Shown here in pieces: positions 10,370 to 18,631 of a stretch of 64,000 nucleotides of DNA (position 1 is its first letter; the number at the start of each line of letters is the position of its first letter). The position numbers and the translations under genes are program-made. The notes beneath the pieces are model-generated. The model ran no database searches, was not told the origin of the DNA, and worked only from the letters and a program-made list of their open reading frames with translations. The stretch is from Verticiella sediminum (lineage in GTDB: Bacteria; Pseudomonadota; Gammaproteobacteria; Burkholderiales; Burkholderiaceae_B), in the NCBI RefSeq assembly GCF_007558815.1, contig NZ_VLTJ01000005.1:60686-124685 (forward strand). The letters are read 5' to 3'.

Positions 10370-10924
10370 ATGGCGCTGCCTTCCACGGTCTTCAAGGCGC
10401 AACTGCAGGTGGCGGACATGGATCGCCACTACTACGCCGAGCACGCGCTCACCGTGGCGCGCCATCCTTCCGAGACCGACGAGCGGATGATGGTCCGCGT
10501 GCTGGCCTACGCCCTGCACGCGGACGAGGCGCTCGCCTTCGGCCCCGGCCTGTCGTCCGAGGGCGAACCGGACCTGGTCCTGCGCGACCTGACCGGCGCC
10601 ATCTCTCTGTGGATCGACGTCGGCCTGCCGGACGAAAAGGCCCTGCGCAAGGCCTGCGGGCGTGCCGAGCGGGTGGTGCTGTACGTCTACGGCCGCGGCG
10701 CGGACGTCTGGTGGCAGAACCAGCGCAAGGGCGTGCTCAAGCTCGACAACCTCACCGTCGTGCAACTGCCCGCGGAGGCCACGCGCGCCCTGGGCGAGAT
10801 GGCGGCGCGCAGCATGCAACTGCAATGCAACGTGCAGGATGGCGCCATCTGGTTCGGCGACGGCGAGAGAAACGTGGACATCCATCGCGAAGTCCTGCAC
10901 GCGCCGGCTTCCACGCGCGCCTGA
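10370..10924 (+). CDS. yaeQ: YaeQ family protein
   Basis: A 184-residue YaeQ-family protein. The opening MALPSTVFKAQLQVADMDRH and the segment GEPDLVLRDLTGAISLWIDVG are characteristic; the family has a PD-(D/E)XK nuclease-like fold in solved structures, and the E-P-D and I-D-V positions here fit that core. No biochemical function is firmly established. It begins 11 bp after asd with GAGGAGCGGAGC before the ATG, so it is likely the last gene of the leu-asd transcript. Confidence 0.9.
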   Translation: MALPSTVFKAQLQVADMDRHYYAEHALTVARHPSETDERMMVRVLAYALHADEALAFGPGLSSEGEPDLVLRDLTGAISLWIDVGLPDEKALRKACGRAERVVLYVYGRGADVWWQNQRKGVLKLDNLTVVQLPAEATRALGEMAARSMQLQCNVQDGAIWFGDGERNVDIHREVLHAPASTRA

Positions 10925-11250
10925 ACGGGGACGCGACGCGCCCTCAGCCGGCAGGGCCGCCGGCGGCGGCCCGCAAGCAGGCAAGCCCTCGCGTTCTTGC
11001 GCAGGACGACGCCAGTGGAAGCTGACCGCGCCGTTTCGCGGCCGCGCAAGCCGCGCCGCCGGCGCGCTTCGCCGAGACCTCCGGTAGCGTTGCCGGCACC
11101 CGTTGCCGGCATCCGCTGTCTGCTCGCGCCGCCGCACGCCGCGTGTATCGGTTATGCTGCTTATTCGGCTATCGAAACAGCCGATGTGATAGTTTTCCGA
11201 CGCATATCGCGTGGCCCGGCGCATGCCGGCCCACGCCGCCGAGAGGATTC
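10925..11250. other. Noncoding GC-rich gap between yaeQ and ridA
   Basis: I see no supported gene in this 326-nt gap. It is very GC-rich up to about 11140 and then becomes more AT-rich. An inverted repeat TCGGCT-(8 nt)-AGCCGA lies at 11165-11184, 66 bp before the ridA start. TATGCT at 11153-11158 could serve as a -10, but it lacks a good -35. The repeat could be an operator for ridA-recG or chance. Confidence 0.3.
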
Positions 11251-11637
11251 ATGAAAGACATCATCCATACCGAGCAGGCGCCCGCCGCCGTCGGTCCGTA
11301 TTCGCAAGCCGTTGCCGCGCCTGCCGGCGCCCGCACGGTCTACCTGTCGGGCCAGATCGGCCTCGATCCGGCCACCGGCGAGCTGGTCAGCGATACCTTC
11401 GATCACGAAGTGCGCCAGGCTTTCGCCAACATGAGCGCGGTCGTCGCGGCCGCCGGCGGCAAGCTGGAGAACGTGGTCAAGCTCACGCTGTTCCTCACCG
11501 ATCTGGGCAACTTCGCCCAGGCCAACGCCATCATGGCCGAGCTCATCCCGCAGCCGTTCCCGGCACGCTCGACGGTCGGCGTGGCCGCGCTGCCCAAGGG
11601 CGCCCGGTTCGAGGTCGAAGCCATCCTGGCGCTCTGA
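11251..11637 (+). CDS. RidA family reactive enamine/imine deaminase
   Basis: A 128-residue RidA/YjgF/UK114-family protein, trimeric in relatives, which hydrolyses reactive enamine/imine intermediates released by PLP enzymes such as threonine dehydratase. The family pattern is clear: AVGPYSQAV near residue 14, YLSGQIGLDP near residue 32, the catalytic Arg in PARSTVGV near residue 104, and FEVEAIL at the end. GAGAGGA precedes the ATG at 11251; an open frame extends upstream but is not conserved. recG starts 16 bp downstream. Confidence 0.95.
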   Translation: MKDIIHTEQAPAAVGPYSQAVAAPAGARTVYLSGQIGLDPATGELVSDTFDHEVRQAFANMSAVVAAAGGKLENVVKLTLFLTDLGNFAQANAIMAELIPQPFPARSTVGVAALPKGARFEVEAILAL

Positions 11638-11653
11638 CCGCAGCGAGGCAGTC

Positions 11654-13696
11654 GTGTCGGCCGTGGTGGACCCGGGCAGCCAGATCGAGCGCAAGCTGCA
11701 CAAGCTCGGCCTGCGCACGCCCGCCGACTGCCTGCTGCACCTGCCGCTGCGCTACGAGGACGAAACCCGCGTCACCGACATCGGGCGCCTGCTGCCGGGC
11801 GTGTTCGCGCAGGTCGAGGGCGAGGTGACGCGCTGCGAGGTGCAGATGCGTCCGCGCCGCCAGCTCGTCGCCGCCGTGGCCGACGAGACGGGCGAACTGG
11901 CGCTGCGCTTTCTCAACTTCTATCCCAGCCAGCAGCGCCAGCTTGCGGTGGGCAGTCGCGTGCGCGTGCGCGGCGAGCCGCGCGGCGGGCTGTTCGGCCT
12001 GGAGATGGTGCATCCGCGCGTGGGTGGGGCGGATGCGCAACTGCCGCAGCGCCTGACGCCCGTCTATCCCACGACGCAGGGGCTGGCGCAGAGCATTCTG
12101 CGCCGGCAAATCGCCGCCGCGCTGGCCCAGGCCGACCTGTCCGACTCGCTGCCGGACGTTGTGCGCGAACGCTGGGGGCTGTGCGGCTTCGCCGACGCCT
12201 TGCGCGAATTGCACACGCCGGCGGCCGATGCGACGGTCGAGGATCTTGCCCAGCATACGCATCCGGCCTGGCGCCGCGTGAAGTTCGACGAATTGCTGGC
12301 GCAGCAGCTTTCGCTTGCCCTGGCGCGGGCGGAACGCCGTTCGCGGCGCGCGCCGGCGATGCCTCGGGCGGCGGGAGCCGACACGCTGTTCGAGCGGCTG
12401 CTCGCGCAACTGCCGTTCCGCCTGAGCAAGGCCCAGCAACGCGTGGTCGCCGAGATTTCGGCGGACCTCGGCCGCGCCCATCCCATGCAGCGCCTGCTCC
12501 AGGGTGACGTGGGCGCGGGCAAGACCGTGGTGGCGGCGCTGGCCGCCGCCCAGGCCATCGACCATGGCTACCAGGTGGCGCTGATGGCGCCCACCGAGAT
12601 CCTCGCCGAGCAGCATCTGCGCAAGTTCGGCGAGTGGCTGGCGCCGCTGGGCGTGAACATCGCGTGGCTCTCGGGCAGCCTGAGCGCCAAGGCGCGCCGC
12701 GAGCCCCTGGCCGCCCTGGCGAGCGGCGAGGCCCAGTTGATCGTCGGCACGCAGGCGCTGATCCAGGAGCATGTGCAGTTCCACCGCCTGGGGCTGGCGA
12801 TCACCGACGAGCAGCACCGTTTCGGGGTCGGCCAGCGCCTGGCCTTGCGCGAGAAGGGCGTCGCCGGGGCCGATGGCATCCACCAGTTGATGATGTCGGC
12901 CACGCCCATTCCGCGCACGCTGGCGATGACGGTGTATGCGGATCTGGACGTGTCCGAGATCGATGAATTGCCGCCCGGGCGCACGCCGGTGCTCACCAAG
13001 CTCGTCAACGACGTGCGGCGCGACGAGGTCGTCGCGCGCATCCACGTGGCCGTCGAAGCGGGCCGCCAGGCCTACTGGGTCTGTCCGCTGGTCGAGGAGA
13101 GCGAGGCGCTCGAGCTGCAGACCGCGGTCGACACCTTCGAGACGCTGCGCGCGGCCTTGCCCCAACTGCGCGTGGGGCTGGTGCACGGCAAGCTGCCCAC
13201 GGCCGAGAAGGCCGAGGTCATGCGCGCCTTCAAGGCCGGCGAGCTCGACCTGCTGGTCGCGACCACGGTGATCGAGGTGGGCGTGGACGTGCCCAACGCC
13301 TCGCTGATGGTCATCGAGCATGCCGAGCGCTTCGGCCTGGCCCAGTTGCACCAGCTACGCGGGCGCGTGGGCCGCGGTTCGGCCGAGTCGATCTGCGTGC
13401 TGATGTACCAGGCGCCGCTGTCGCGGGTGGCCAAGCAGCGCCTGCGCACCATGCACGAGACCACCGACGGGTTCCTGATCGCGCAGCGCGATCTCGCGCT
13501 GCGCGGGCCCGGCGAGTTCCTGGGCGTGCGCCAGTCGGGCGAGGCCTTGCTGCGTTTTGCCGACCTGCGCGAGGACGGCGGGCTGGTCGACGAGGCGCGC
13601 GAGGCGGCTGCCTGGATGCTCGCCGAGTATCCCGATGCGGTTCATGCACACCTGGCGCGCTGGCTGCGTGGCCGGGAGAATTTCCTGAAGGCCTGA
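11654..13696 (+). CDS. recG: ATP-dependent DNA helicase RecG
   Basis: RecG (680 residues) regresses stalled replication forks and processes Holliday junctions. The GTG start at 11654 follows GCAGCGAGGCAG. The order is: N-terminal wedge/OB region (LRTPADCLLHLPLRYED near residue 17), helicase domain 1 with Walker A GDVGAGKTVVA near residue 285, DEQH box (ITDEQHRFGVGQR), MSATPIPRTLAMT, and helicase domain 2 with the TRG-motif area LHQLRGRVGRGS. Length fits the family. It is probably co-transcribed with ridA upstream and oxyR 15 bp downstream. Confidence 0.97.
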   Translation: MSAVVDPGSQIERKLHKLGLRTPADCLLHLPLRYEDETRVTDIGRLLPGVFAQVEGEVTRCEVQMRPRRQLVAAVADETGELALRFLNFYPSQQRQLAVGSRVRVRGEPRGGLFGLEMVHPRVGGADAQLPQRLTPVYPTTQGLAQSILRRQIAAALAQADLSDSLPDVVRERWGLCGFADALRELHTPAADATVEDLAQHTHPAWRRVKFDELLAQQLSLALARAERRSRRAPAMPRAAGADTLFERLLAQLPFRLSKAQQRVVAEISADLGRAHPMQRLLQGDVGAGKTVVAALAAAQAIDHGYQVALMAPTEILAEQHLRKFGEWLAPLGVNIAWLSGSLSAKARREPLAALASGEAQLIVGTQALIQEHVQFHRLGLAITDEQHRFGVGQRLALREKGVAGADGIHQLMMSATPIPRTLAMTVYADLDVSEIDELPPGRTPVLTKLVNDVRRDEVVARIHVAVEAGRQAYWVCPLVEESEALELQTAVDTFETLRAALPQLRVGLVHGKLPTAEKAEVMRAFKAGELDLLVATTVIEVGVDVPNASLMVIEHAERFGLAQLHQLRGRVGRGSAESICVLMYQAPLSRVAKQRLRTMHETTDGFLIAQRDLALRGPGEFLGVRQSGEALLRFADLREDGGLVDEAREAAAWMLAEYPDAVHAHLARWLRGRENFLKA

Positions 13697-13710
13697 CCGA
13701 TGGAGCAGCC

Positions 13711-14673
13711 ATGACCCTGACTGAACTCAAGTACATCGTCGCCGTCGCGCGCGAGCGTCACTTCGGACGCGCGGCCGAAGCCTGCTTCGTGAGCCAGCCG
13801 ACGCTGTCGGTCGCGATCCGCAAGCTCGAGGACGAGCTGGGCGTCGTGCTGTTCGAGCGCGGCGGCGCCGAAGTCGGCGTCACGCCGATCGGCGAGCGCA
13901 TCGTCGCCCAGGCCCAGAAGGTGCTCGAAGAGAGCGCCAACCTGAAGGAGATCGCGCGCCAGGGCCACGACCCGCTCTCCGGGCCGCTGCGCGTGGGCGT
14001 GATCTACACCGTCGGCCCGTACCTGCTGCCGCGTCTGATGCCGGTGCTGATCGAGCGCGCACCGCAGATGCCGCTGCTGCTGCAGGAGAATTTCACGGTC
14101 AAGCTGCTGGAGCTGCTGCGCCAGGGCGAGATCGATTGTGCCGTCATGGCGCTGCCCCTGCCCGACACCGGCCTGACGGTGCACGAGCTGTATGACGAGC
14201 CCTTCGTGGCTGCCGTGCCGCGCGAGCATCGCTGGGCCGGGCGCAAATCGATCAGCGCTGCCGAGCTCAAGGAAGAAACCATGCTGCTGCTCGGCGCCGG
14301 CCACTGTTTTCGCGACCAGGTGCTGGAAGTCTGTCCCGAGTTCGCGCGGTTCTCGCCCTCGAACGACGGCATCCAGCGCACCTTCGAGGGCTCCTCGCTC
14401 GAGACCATCCGGCACATGGTGGCCGCGGGCATCGGCGTGACGGTGCTGCCGGCTTCGTCGGTACCGTCCGAGCCGCGCAAGGACGACCTGCTGCGCTACT
14501 TGCCGTTCACCGAGCCCGTGCCTTCGCGCCGGGTGGTGCTCGCCTGGCGCAAGAGCTTTCCGCGTACCGCGGCGATCCAGGCGCTGGTCGCGGCGATCGA
14601 GGATTGCGAACTGCCCGGCGTGACCATGCTGGATGGCATGACCGGCGAAAGCCGCGCACTCGCGCCGGCCTGA
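13711..14673 (+). CDS. oxyR: Hydrogen-peroxide sensor OxyR (LysR family)
   Basis: A 320-residue LysR-type regulator with the N-terminal helix-turn-helix (FGRAAEACFVSQPTLSVAI) and a C-terminal substrate-type domain. The redox pair of OxyR is exactly conserved in position: Cys199 (GHCFRDQ) and Cys208 (LEVCPEF), matching Cys199/Cys208 of E. coli OxyR, which form a disulfide on peroxide stress. It lies 15 bp after recG, a placement seen in Bordetella and Burkholderia relatives. Whether it acts mainly as repressor or activator in this species cannot be told. Confidence 0.95.
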   Translation: MTLTELKYIVAVARERHFGRAAEACFVSQPTLSVAIRKLEDELGVVLFERGGAEVGVTPIGERIVAQAQKVLEESANLKEIARQGHDPLSGPLRVGVIYTVGPYLLPRLMPVLIERAPQMPLLLQENFTVKLLELLRQGEIDCAVMALPLPDTGLTVHELYDEPFVAAVPREHRWAGRKSISAAELKEETMLLLGAGHCFRDQVLEVCPEFARFSPSNDGIQRTFEGSSLETIRHMVAAGIGVTVLPASSVPSEPRKDDLLRYLPFTEPVPSRRVVLAWRKSFPRTAAIQALVAAIEDCELPGVTMLDGMTGESRALAPA

Positions 14674-14814
14674 GCGCGGCCCGCCCGCGCAGTCGACCTG
14701 CACGGTGTCGAACCCGGCGGAGCCGAGCGGCATGCACGCCGCGTGGACTGGCACGCCCCCCGGCAGGATGGTGCCACCGTCGGCGCCGGGGCGGCCGTGC
14801 GTCTGGATTCGCGA

Positions 14815-15708
14815 TCAGGCGGGGCTGCTGCGGCCGAGCGTCGACTGTGTGCGCAACAGGCGCTCGGCGCGCCTGAGCAGCGGGGTGTCGATCATCCTGC
14901 CTTCGAAATCGAACGCGCCCAGGCCGCGTGCGCGTGCTGCCTCGTACGCGGCGACCAGACGCTGCGCATAGTCCAGTTCCTTCGCGGATGGTGAGAAGGC
15001 CTGGTTGGCCAGGGCCGTCTGGCGGGGCGTCAGGCAGGTCTTGCCGTCGTAGCCCAGGTTGCGGCTCGCCGCGCAGTCGCGCAGGAAGCGTTCGTCGTCG
15101 CGGATGTCCACCACCGCCTGATCGATGGCCAGGATTCTCGACGCCCTGGCGGCCAGCAGCACCATGGAGCGCGCCGCCAGCACTTCGTCGCCCCGATCCG
15201 TACGCTGCGCCCCGATGTCGGCCGCCAGATCCTCCGCGCCGAAGAACACCGCTTGCAGAACACGAGTGCAGGCGCAGATCTGCGGCGCGTGCAGTACGCC
15301 GGCGGCGGTTTCGATGCCGGCGAACACGGCGATCTCCCGGCCGCCGGCCTGGATGGCCGCGGCCAGACGCAGCACGTCCTCGACGGCTTCGGCCTTGGGC
15401 AGCAGGATGACGTCGGGTGCGCAGGTCACGGCAGCAGCCACGTCTTCGGCGAAGAACGGCGAGTCGGGCGCGTTCACGCGCACGCCGAGCGGCCCGGACA
15501 GGCCGGCAGCGCGTACCTGTTCGACGAGGTTGCGCAGATCTGCCCGCGCCGCCTGCTTTTCGGCGAGCGCAGTGCCGTCCTCCAGATCGATGACCGAGCA
15601 ATCCGCGGCTGCGCGGGGAAACTTCAGGACCAGGTCGGGCCGGTTCGCCGGCGCAAACAGCAGCGAACGCAGCAGCGGCTCGCCGAGTGCTGTCTCATTG
15701 GGGTTCAA
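14815..15708 (-). CDS. HpcH/HpaI aldolase family, CitE-like acyl-CoA lyase
   Basis: A 297-residue CitE/citramalyl-CoA-lyase-like TIM barrel. Landmarks are RSLLFAPANRPDLVLKF (residues 14-30), DLEDGTALAEK (Asp/Glu near 41-44), RVNAPDSPFF (about 76), LPKAEAVEDV (about 103), the metal ligand Glu in AGIETAAGV (about 131), FGAEDLAADIG (about 155) and the C-terminal YDGKTCLTPRQ. CoA-ester lyases of this family cleave citramalyl-, malyl- or HMG-CoA. It overlaps the end of the upstream Bug gene by 14 nt, so the two are co-translated. In context it is the best candidate for the C-C cleaving step of the island, giving acetyl-CoA and pyruvate if the substrate is citramalyl-CoA; that is inference. Confidence 0.85.
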   Translation of the reverse strand: MNPNETALGEPLLRSLLFAPANRPDLVLKFPRAAADCSVIDLEDGTALAEKQAARADLRNLVEQVRAAGLSGPLGVRVNAPDSPFFAEDVAAAVTCAPDVILLPKAEAVEDVLRLAAAIQAGGREIAVFAGIETAAGVLHAPQICACTRVLQAVFFGAEDLAADIGAQRTDRGDEVLAARSMVLLAARASRILAIDQAVVDIRDDERFLRDCAASRNLGYDGKTCLTPRQTALANQAFSPSAKELDYAQRLVAAYEAARARGLGAFDFEGRMIDTPLLRRAERLLRTQSTLGRSSPA

Positions 15709-16717
15709 GGCCGGCCTCCTTCACTTTGTCGCCCCAGGCCCGGAGCTGTTCCTGCACGAAAGTCCCGAACTGCGCACTGCCGGCCGGGTAAGCCTCGAGC
15801 CCGAGCGCGGCCATCCGGGCCTTGAGCTCGTCGTGCCGCAGGATCGCCACGGTGATCGAACCGAGTTTGTCCGTGATTTCCGACGGCAATGCCTGAGGGC
15901 CCATCAGCCCGCCCCAGGGAACGTAGTCGAAGCCTGGATAGGTTTCGCCCAGGGCCGGCAGTTGCGGCATCAAGCTCGAGCGTTGATCGGCCATCACGGC
16001 CAGCGGGCGGACCTTGCCGCTCTCGATCAGCGTCTGCGACGACGCGATGTCGACGAACATGAAGTCGAACCGGCCCCCGATGAGATCGACCAGCGCCGGC
16101 GGGGTGCTTCCGTAGGGAACCGGCAAAGCCTCGAAACCCGCGACTTTCATCAGGTGGGCGCCGGCGACCTGGCCCGTCGCATTGCCATAGCCCATGGTCA
16201 ACTGGCTTGCTCGGGCCCTGTCCAGGAAGTCGTCGAGCGTGCGGATCGAGGACGACGCACTGACGACGAGCACGAAGGGAAAGTTGGTGGTGCGCGCAAT
16301 GGGGGTGAAGTCCCGCACCGGGTCGTAGGAGACGGCCTTGAGCAGCCAGGTATTGGTCGACCAGCCCGAACTGGTGGCCAGCACGAGCGTATAGCCGTCC
16401 GGCGTCGCCTTGCGAACGAACTCCGCCGCGACGGCGCCGTTGGCGCCCGGCCGATTGGCGATGACGACCGGCGTGCCCAGCGCTTTCTGCAGGTCTTCCG
16501 CAAGGGCGCGGGCCATGGTGTCGGTGCCGCTGCCGGGTGCGAAAGGCACGACGATCTGGACGGGTTTGCCGGGGGCGGGGTAGGACGGTTGCCCGGCCTG
16601 GGAGCCGGCGCTGGCGCCTATCGCCAGCGCCGCGAACGCCAGCGCCTTCCTCAGCGTCGATGACGATGTTTTCAGGGTAGCCGCTGACCGCCAGAGTTTG
16701 ATCTGGTTCGAGTTCAT
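15695..16717 (-). CDS. Bug-family tricarboxylate-transport receptor protein
   Basis: A 340-residue periplasmic binding protein of the Bug (TctC-like) family, greatly expanded in Bordetella and relatives. A long N-region with several Arg/Lys is followed by a hydrophobic signal core (LAFAALAIGASAGS) and likely cleavage near residue 41. The family pattern includes VPFAPGSGTDTMARALA near residue 57, NRPGANGAVAA near residue 86 and PYGSTPPALVDLIGG. Bug proteins bind dicarboxylates or other small acids; some work with TctAB permeases, others only in signalling. No tctAB is in the window. It is divergent from the CoA-transferase operon and co-translated with the CitE-like lyase. Confidence 0.9.
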   Translation of the reverse strand: MNSNQIKLWRSAATLKTSSSTLRKALAFAALAIGASAGSQAGQPSYPAPGKPVQIVVPFAPGSGTDTMARALAEDLQKALGTPVVIANRPGANGAVAAEFVRKATPDGYTLVLATSSGWSTNTWLLKAVSYDPVRDFTPIARTTNFPFVLVVSASSSIRTLDDFLDRARASQLTMGYGNATGQVAGAHLMKVAGFEALPVPYGSTPPALVDLIGGRFDFMFVDIASSQTLIESGKVRPLAVMADQRSSLMPQLPALGETYPGFDYVPWGGLMGPQALPSEITDKLGSITVAILRHDELKARMAALGLEAYPAGSAQFGTFVQEQLRAWGDKVKEAGLEPQ

Positions 16718-16732
16718 TGTCGTGTCCTATAA

Positions 16733-16748
16733 ATTCATGCAAATGAAT
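16733..16748. promoter_or_regulatory. Predicted IclR operator 1
   Basis: Perfect palindrome ATTCAT-GCAA-ATGAAT. It overlaps by two bases the predicted minus-strand -10 (TATCAT on the minus strand, plus-strand 16747-16752, with TAGACA 18 nt further upstream) of the Bug/CitE pair, so binding here would cover the transcription start. The same palindrome recurs at 16832, 21961 and 21989. Confidence 0.65.
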
Positions 16749-16800
16749 GATAGGAAGCAATCGGAACACCTGTCTACCCCCCAATACCCTTGGGACTAAG

Positions 16801-16829
16801 TTGTTCTGTCGATAGAGGTTGTGTAGAAT
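16801..16829 (+). promoter_or_regulatory. Predicted promoter of the CoA-transferase operon
   Basis: TTGTTC at 16801-16806, a 17-nt spacer and TAGAAT at 16824-16829 make a good sigma-70 type promoter. The predicted start site (about 16836) falls inside operator 2. Confidence 0.6.
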
Positions 16830-16831
16830 CT

Positions 16832-16847
16832 GTTCATTCTAATGAAT
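16832..16847. promoter_or_regulatory. Predicted IclR operator 2
   Basis: GTTCAT-TCTA-ATGAAT begins three bases after the predicted -10 of the CoA-transferase operon and covers its start site, a classic repressor position. Its right arm contains an ATG (16842) that is in frame with the downstream gene but too close to the predicted transcript start to be a likely start codon. Confidence 0.65.
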
Positions 16848-16862
16848 TTATATAACAGATAT

Positions 16863-18134
16863 ATGAACAAAAATCATCGGCCTCTGGAAGGGGTGCGGGT
16901 GGTCGACATGGCCACGGTGCTGATGGGGCCCGTCGCCACCCAGATCCTGGGCGACTACGGCGCGGACGTGATCAAGGTTGAACCCCCGGAGGGCGATGTC
17001 ATGCGCCACGCCGGCGACGGCCGCCATGCGCGCATGGGGCCCATGTACCTGGCGACCGGACGCAACAAGCGCAGTGTCGTTCTGGACATCAAGAAGCCGG
17101 AAGGCAGGCGGGCCCTGCTCAAGCTGTGCGAAACCGCCGACCTATTCATCCACAATGTGAGGCCGGCAGCGATGCGCCGCGCCGGCTTGTCCTACGAGGA
17201 CCTGTGCGCGCTGAACCCGACCATCGTGTATGTGTCGCTGGTGGGCTTCGGCCAGGACGGGCCGTATGCCGAACGGCCGGCATTCGACGACATCATTCAG
17301 GCAGCCAGCGGCCTGGCCGGGCTCTTCGTACGCGCGGGATATGACGAACCGGCTTTCGTGCCCGCCAACCTGTGCGACCGGATGACCGGGCTGGCCGCGG
17401 CGCATGCCGCCATCGCCGCGCTGCATCTGCGCTTGCGCACGGGCGAGGGCCAGGCCGTCGAGGTGCCCATGTTCGAGACCCTGGCGCAGATGGTCCTGGG
17501 CGATCACCTGAACGGCCAGGCCTTCGTGCCGCCGATCCGCGAGGCCGGCTACAGCCGGCTGCTCAACGCCTACCGGCGTCCGTTCCGCACCCGTGACGGG
17601 CACATCGCGGTGACGCCCTACAACGACAAGCAGTTCCGCGCGTTCTTCTCGGCCATCGGACGCGAGGCAGCATTCGAGGCCGACGCGCGCATCAACACGC
17701 ATGCGGCGCGGGCCCGCCATTACGACGTGGCATACGCCGCGCTCGCCGAGATCCTGGCCAGCCGTACGACAGAGGCCTGGCTCGCCCTGTGCAGTGAGCA
17801 CGAGATTCCGTGCCAACGGGTGAGCACGCTCGAAGACCTGCTGCAGGACGAGCACCTGCGCAGCGTCGGCTTCTTCCAGGAAATCGAGCATCCTTCGGAG
17901 GGACGCATTCTGCAGATGCGGCACGCGGCGCAATGGAGCACGGCCGACGTCGGCGTGCGCCGGCTGCCCCCGCGCATCGGCGAGGACAGTGTGGAGGTAC
18001 TCCGGGAGGCTGGCTTCGGCGACGACGAGATCGCCGGCCTGCTGGCGTCGGGTGCCACGGCGACGCCCGACGCGCACGGCGTCCGGGAAGCGGGGGCCAA
18101 GGCCGCCCCGGCCGCGACCGGCCGGGACATGTGA
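16863..18134 (+). CDS. CaiB/BaiF (class III) CoA-transferase, first copy
   Basis: A 423-residue class III CoA-transferase, which moves CoA between carboxylic acids through an aspartyl-CoA thioester. Typical segments are [19 protein letters not shown] at the N-terminus, [16 protein letters not shown] near residue 33, and the region of the catalytic Asp, [12 protein letters not shown] (Asp142/143). In the island it would activate the growth substrate with CoA, as succinyl-CoA:itaconate CoA-transferase does in Pseudomonas itaconate catabolism. The start at 16863 is preferred over 16842, which lies inside operator 2; neither has a clear Shine-Dalgarno sequence. It heads a tight operon with the MaoC, Ach-type and second CaiB genes. 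Confidence 0.87.
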   Translation: MNKNHRPLEGVRVVDMATVLMGPVATQILGDYGADVIKVEPPEGDVMRHAGDGRHARMGPMYLATGRNKRSVVLDIKKPEGRRALLKLCETADLFIHNVRPAAMRRAGLSYEDLCALNPTIVYVSLVGFGQDGPYAERPAFDDIIQAASGLAGLFVRAGYDEPAFVPANLCDRMTGLAAAHAAIAALHLRLRTGEGQAVEVPMFETLAQMVLGDHLNGQAFVPPIREAGYSRLLNAYRRPFRTRDGHIAVTPYNDKQFRAFFSAIGREAAFEADARINTHAARARHYDVAYAALAEILASRTTEAWLALCSEHEIPCQRVSTLEDLLQDEHLRSVGFFQEIEHPSEGRILQMRHAAQWSTADVGVRRLPPRIGEDSVEVLREAGFGDDEIAGLLASGATATPDAHGVREAGAKAAPAATGRDM

Positions 18135-18160
18135 TCGATCAACGCAAGGAGGGAATCCGC

Positions 18161-18631
18161 ATGGCAGGACTTTATTTCGATCAGTTCGAGGTAGGGCAGG
18201 TCTTCAGGCACTCCGTCACGCGCACGATCACCGAGACCGACAATCTGCTGGCCACGGTGCTCAGCATGAACCCCCAGCCGCTGCACCTGGACGCCGAGTT
18301 CGCGGCGCAGACCGAATTCGGCAAGCCGCTGGTCAACAGCATGTTCACGCTGGCGCTGGTGGTCGGGCTGTCGGTGCACGAAACCACGCTGGGAACCACC
18401 ATCGGCAATCTGGGCATGAAGGAAGTGAGCTTTCCCAAGCCGGTGTTCGCGGGCGACACCCTGCATGTACAGACAACGGTGGTCTCCAAGCGGGCTTCGA
18501 ACAGCCGCCCCGATGCCGGCATCGTGGAGTTCGAGCACCGGGGCATCAACCAGCGCGGCGAGGTGGTCTGCATCTGCCTGCGCGCGGCCTTCATGAAGCG
18601 CGACGCGCAGGCCGTGGACGCCGCGCCATGA
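18161..18631 (+). CDS. MaoC-like hot-dog dehydratase/hydratase
   Basis: A 156-residue single hot-dog protein of the MaoC/R-specific enoyl-CoA hydratase superfamily. The landmark is [19 protein letters not shown] near residue 42, carrying the conserved Asn and His. The Asp that precedes NPxH in canonical R-hydratases is Met here (SMNPQPLH), as I recall for MaoC proteins next to CitE-like lyases. The predicted role is hydration of an unsaturated dicarboxylyl-CoA, for example itaconyl- or mesaconyl-CoA to citramalyl-CoA. AAGGAGG at 18146-18152 precedes the ATG. Its stop overlaps the start of the next gene (ATGA). Confidence 0.82.
   Translation: MAGLYFDQFEVGQVFRHSVTRTITETDNLLATVLSMNPQPLHLDAEFAAQTEFGKPLVNSMFTLALVVGLSVHETTLGTTIGNLGMKEVSFPKPVFAGDTLHVQTTVVSKRASNSRPDAGIVEFEHRGINQRGEVVCICLRAAFMKRDAQAVDAAP

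Noticed and set aside
8089..10419. A 776-codon open frame on the minus strand opposite leuB and asd
   Set aside because: It mirrors two certain genes, has a His/Gln/Arg-rich composition typical of antisense frames in high-GC DNA, and shows no recognisable domain.
16842..16862. Upstream ATG as start of the first CaiB-type gene
   Set aside because: It lies within the operator palindrome and only a few bases after the predicted transcription start; the ATG at 16863 is more plausible, although the ribosome-binding site is weak for both.
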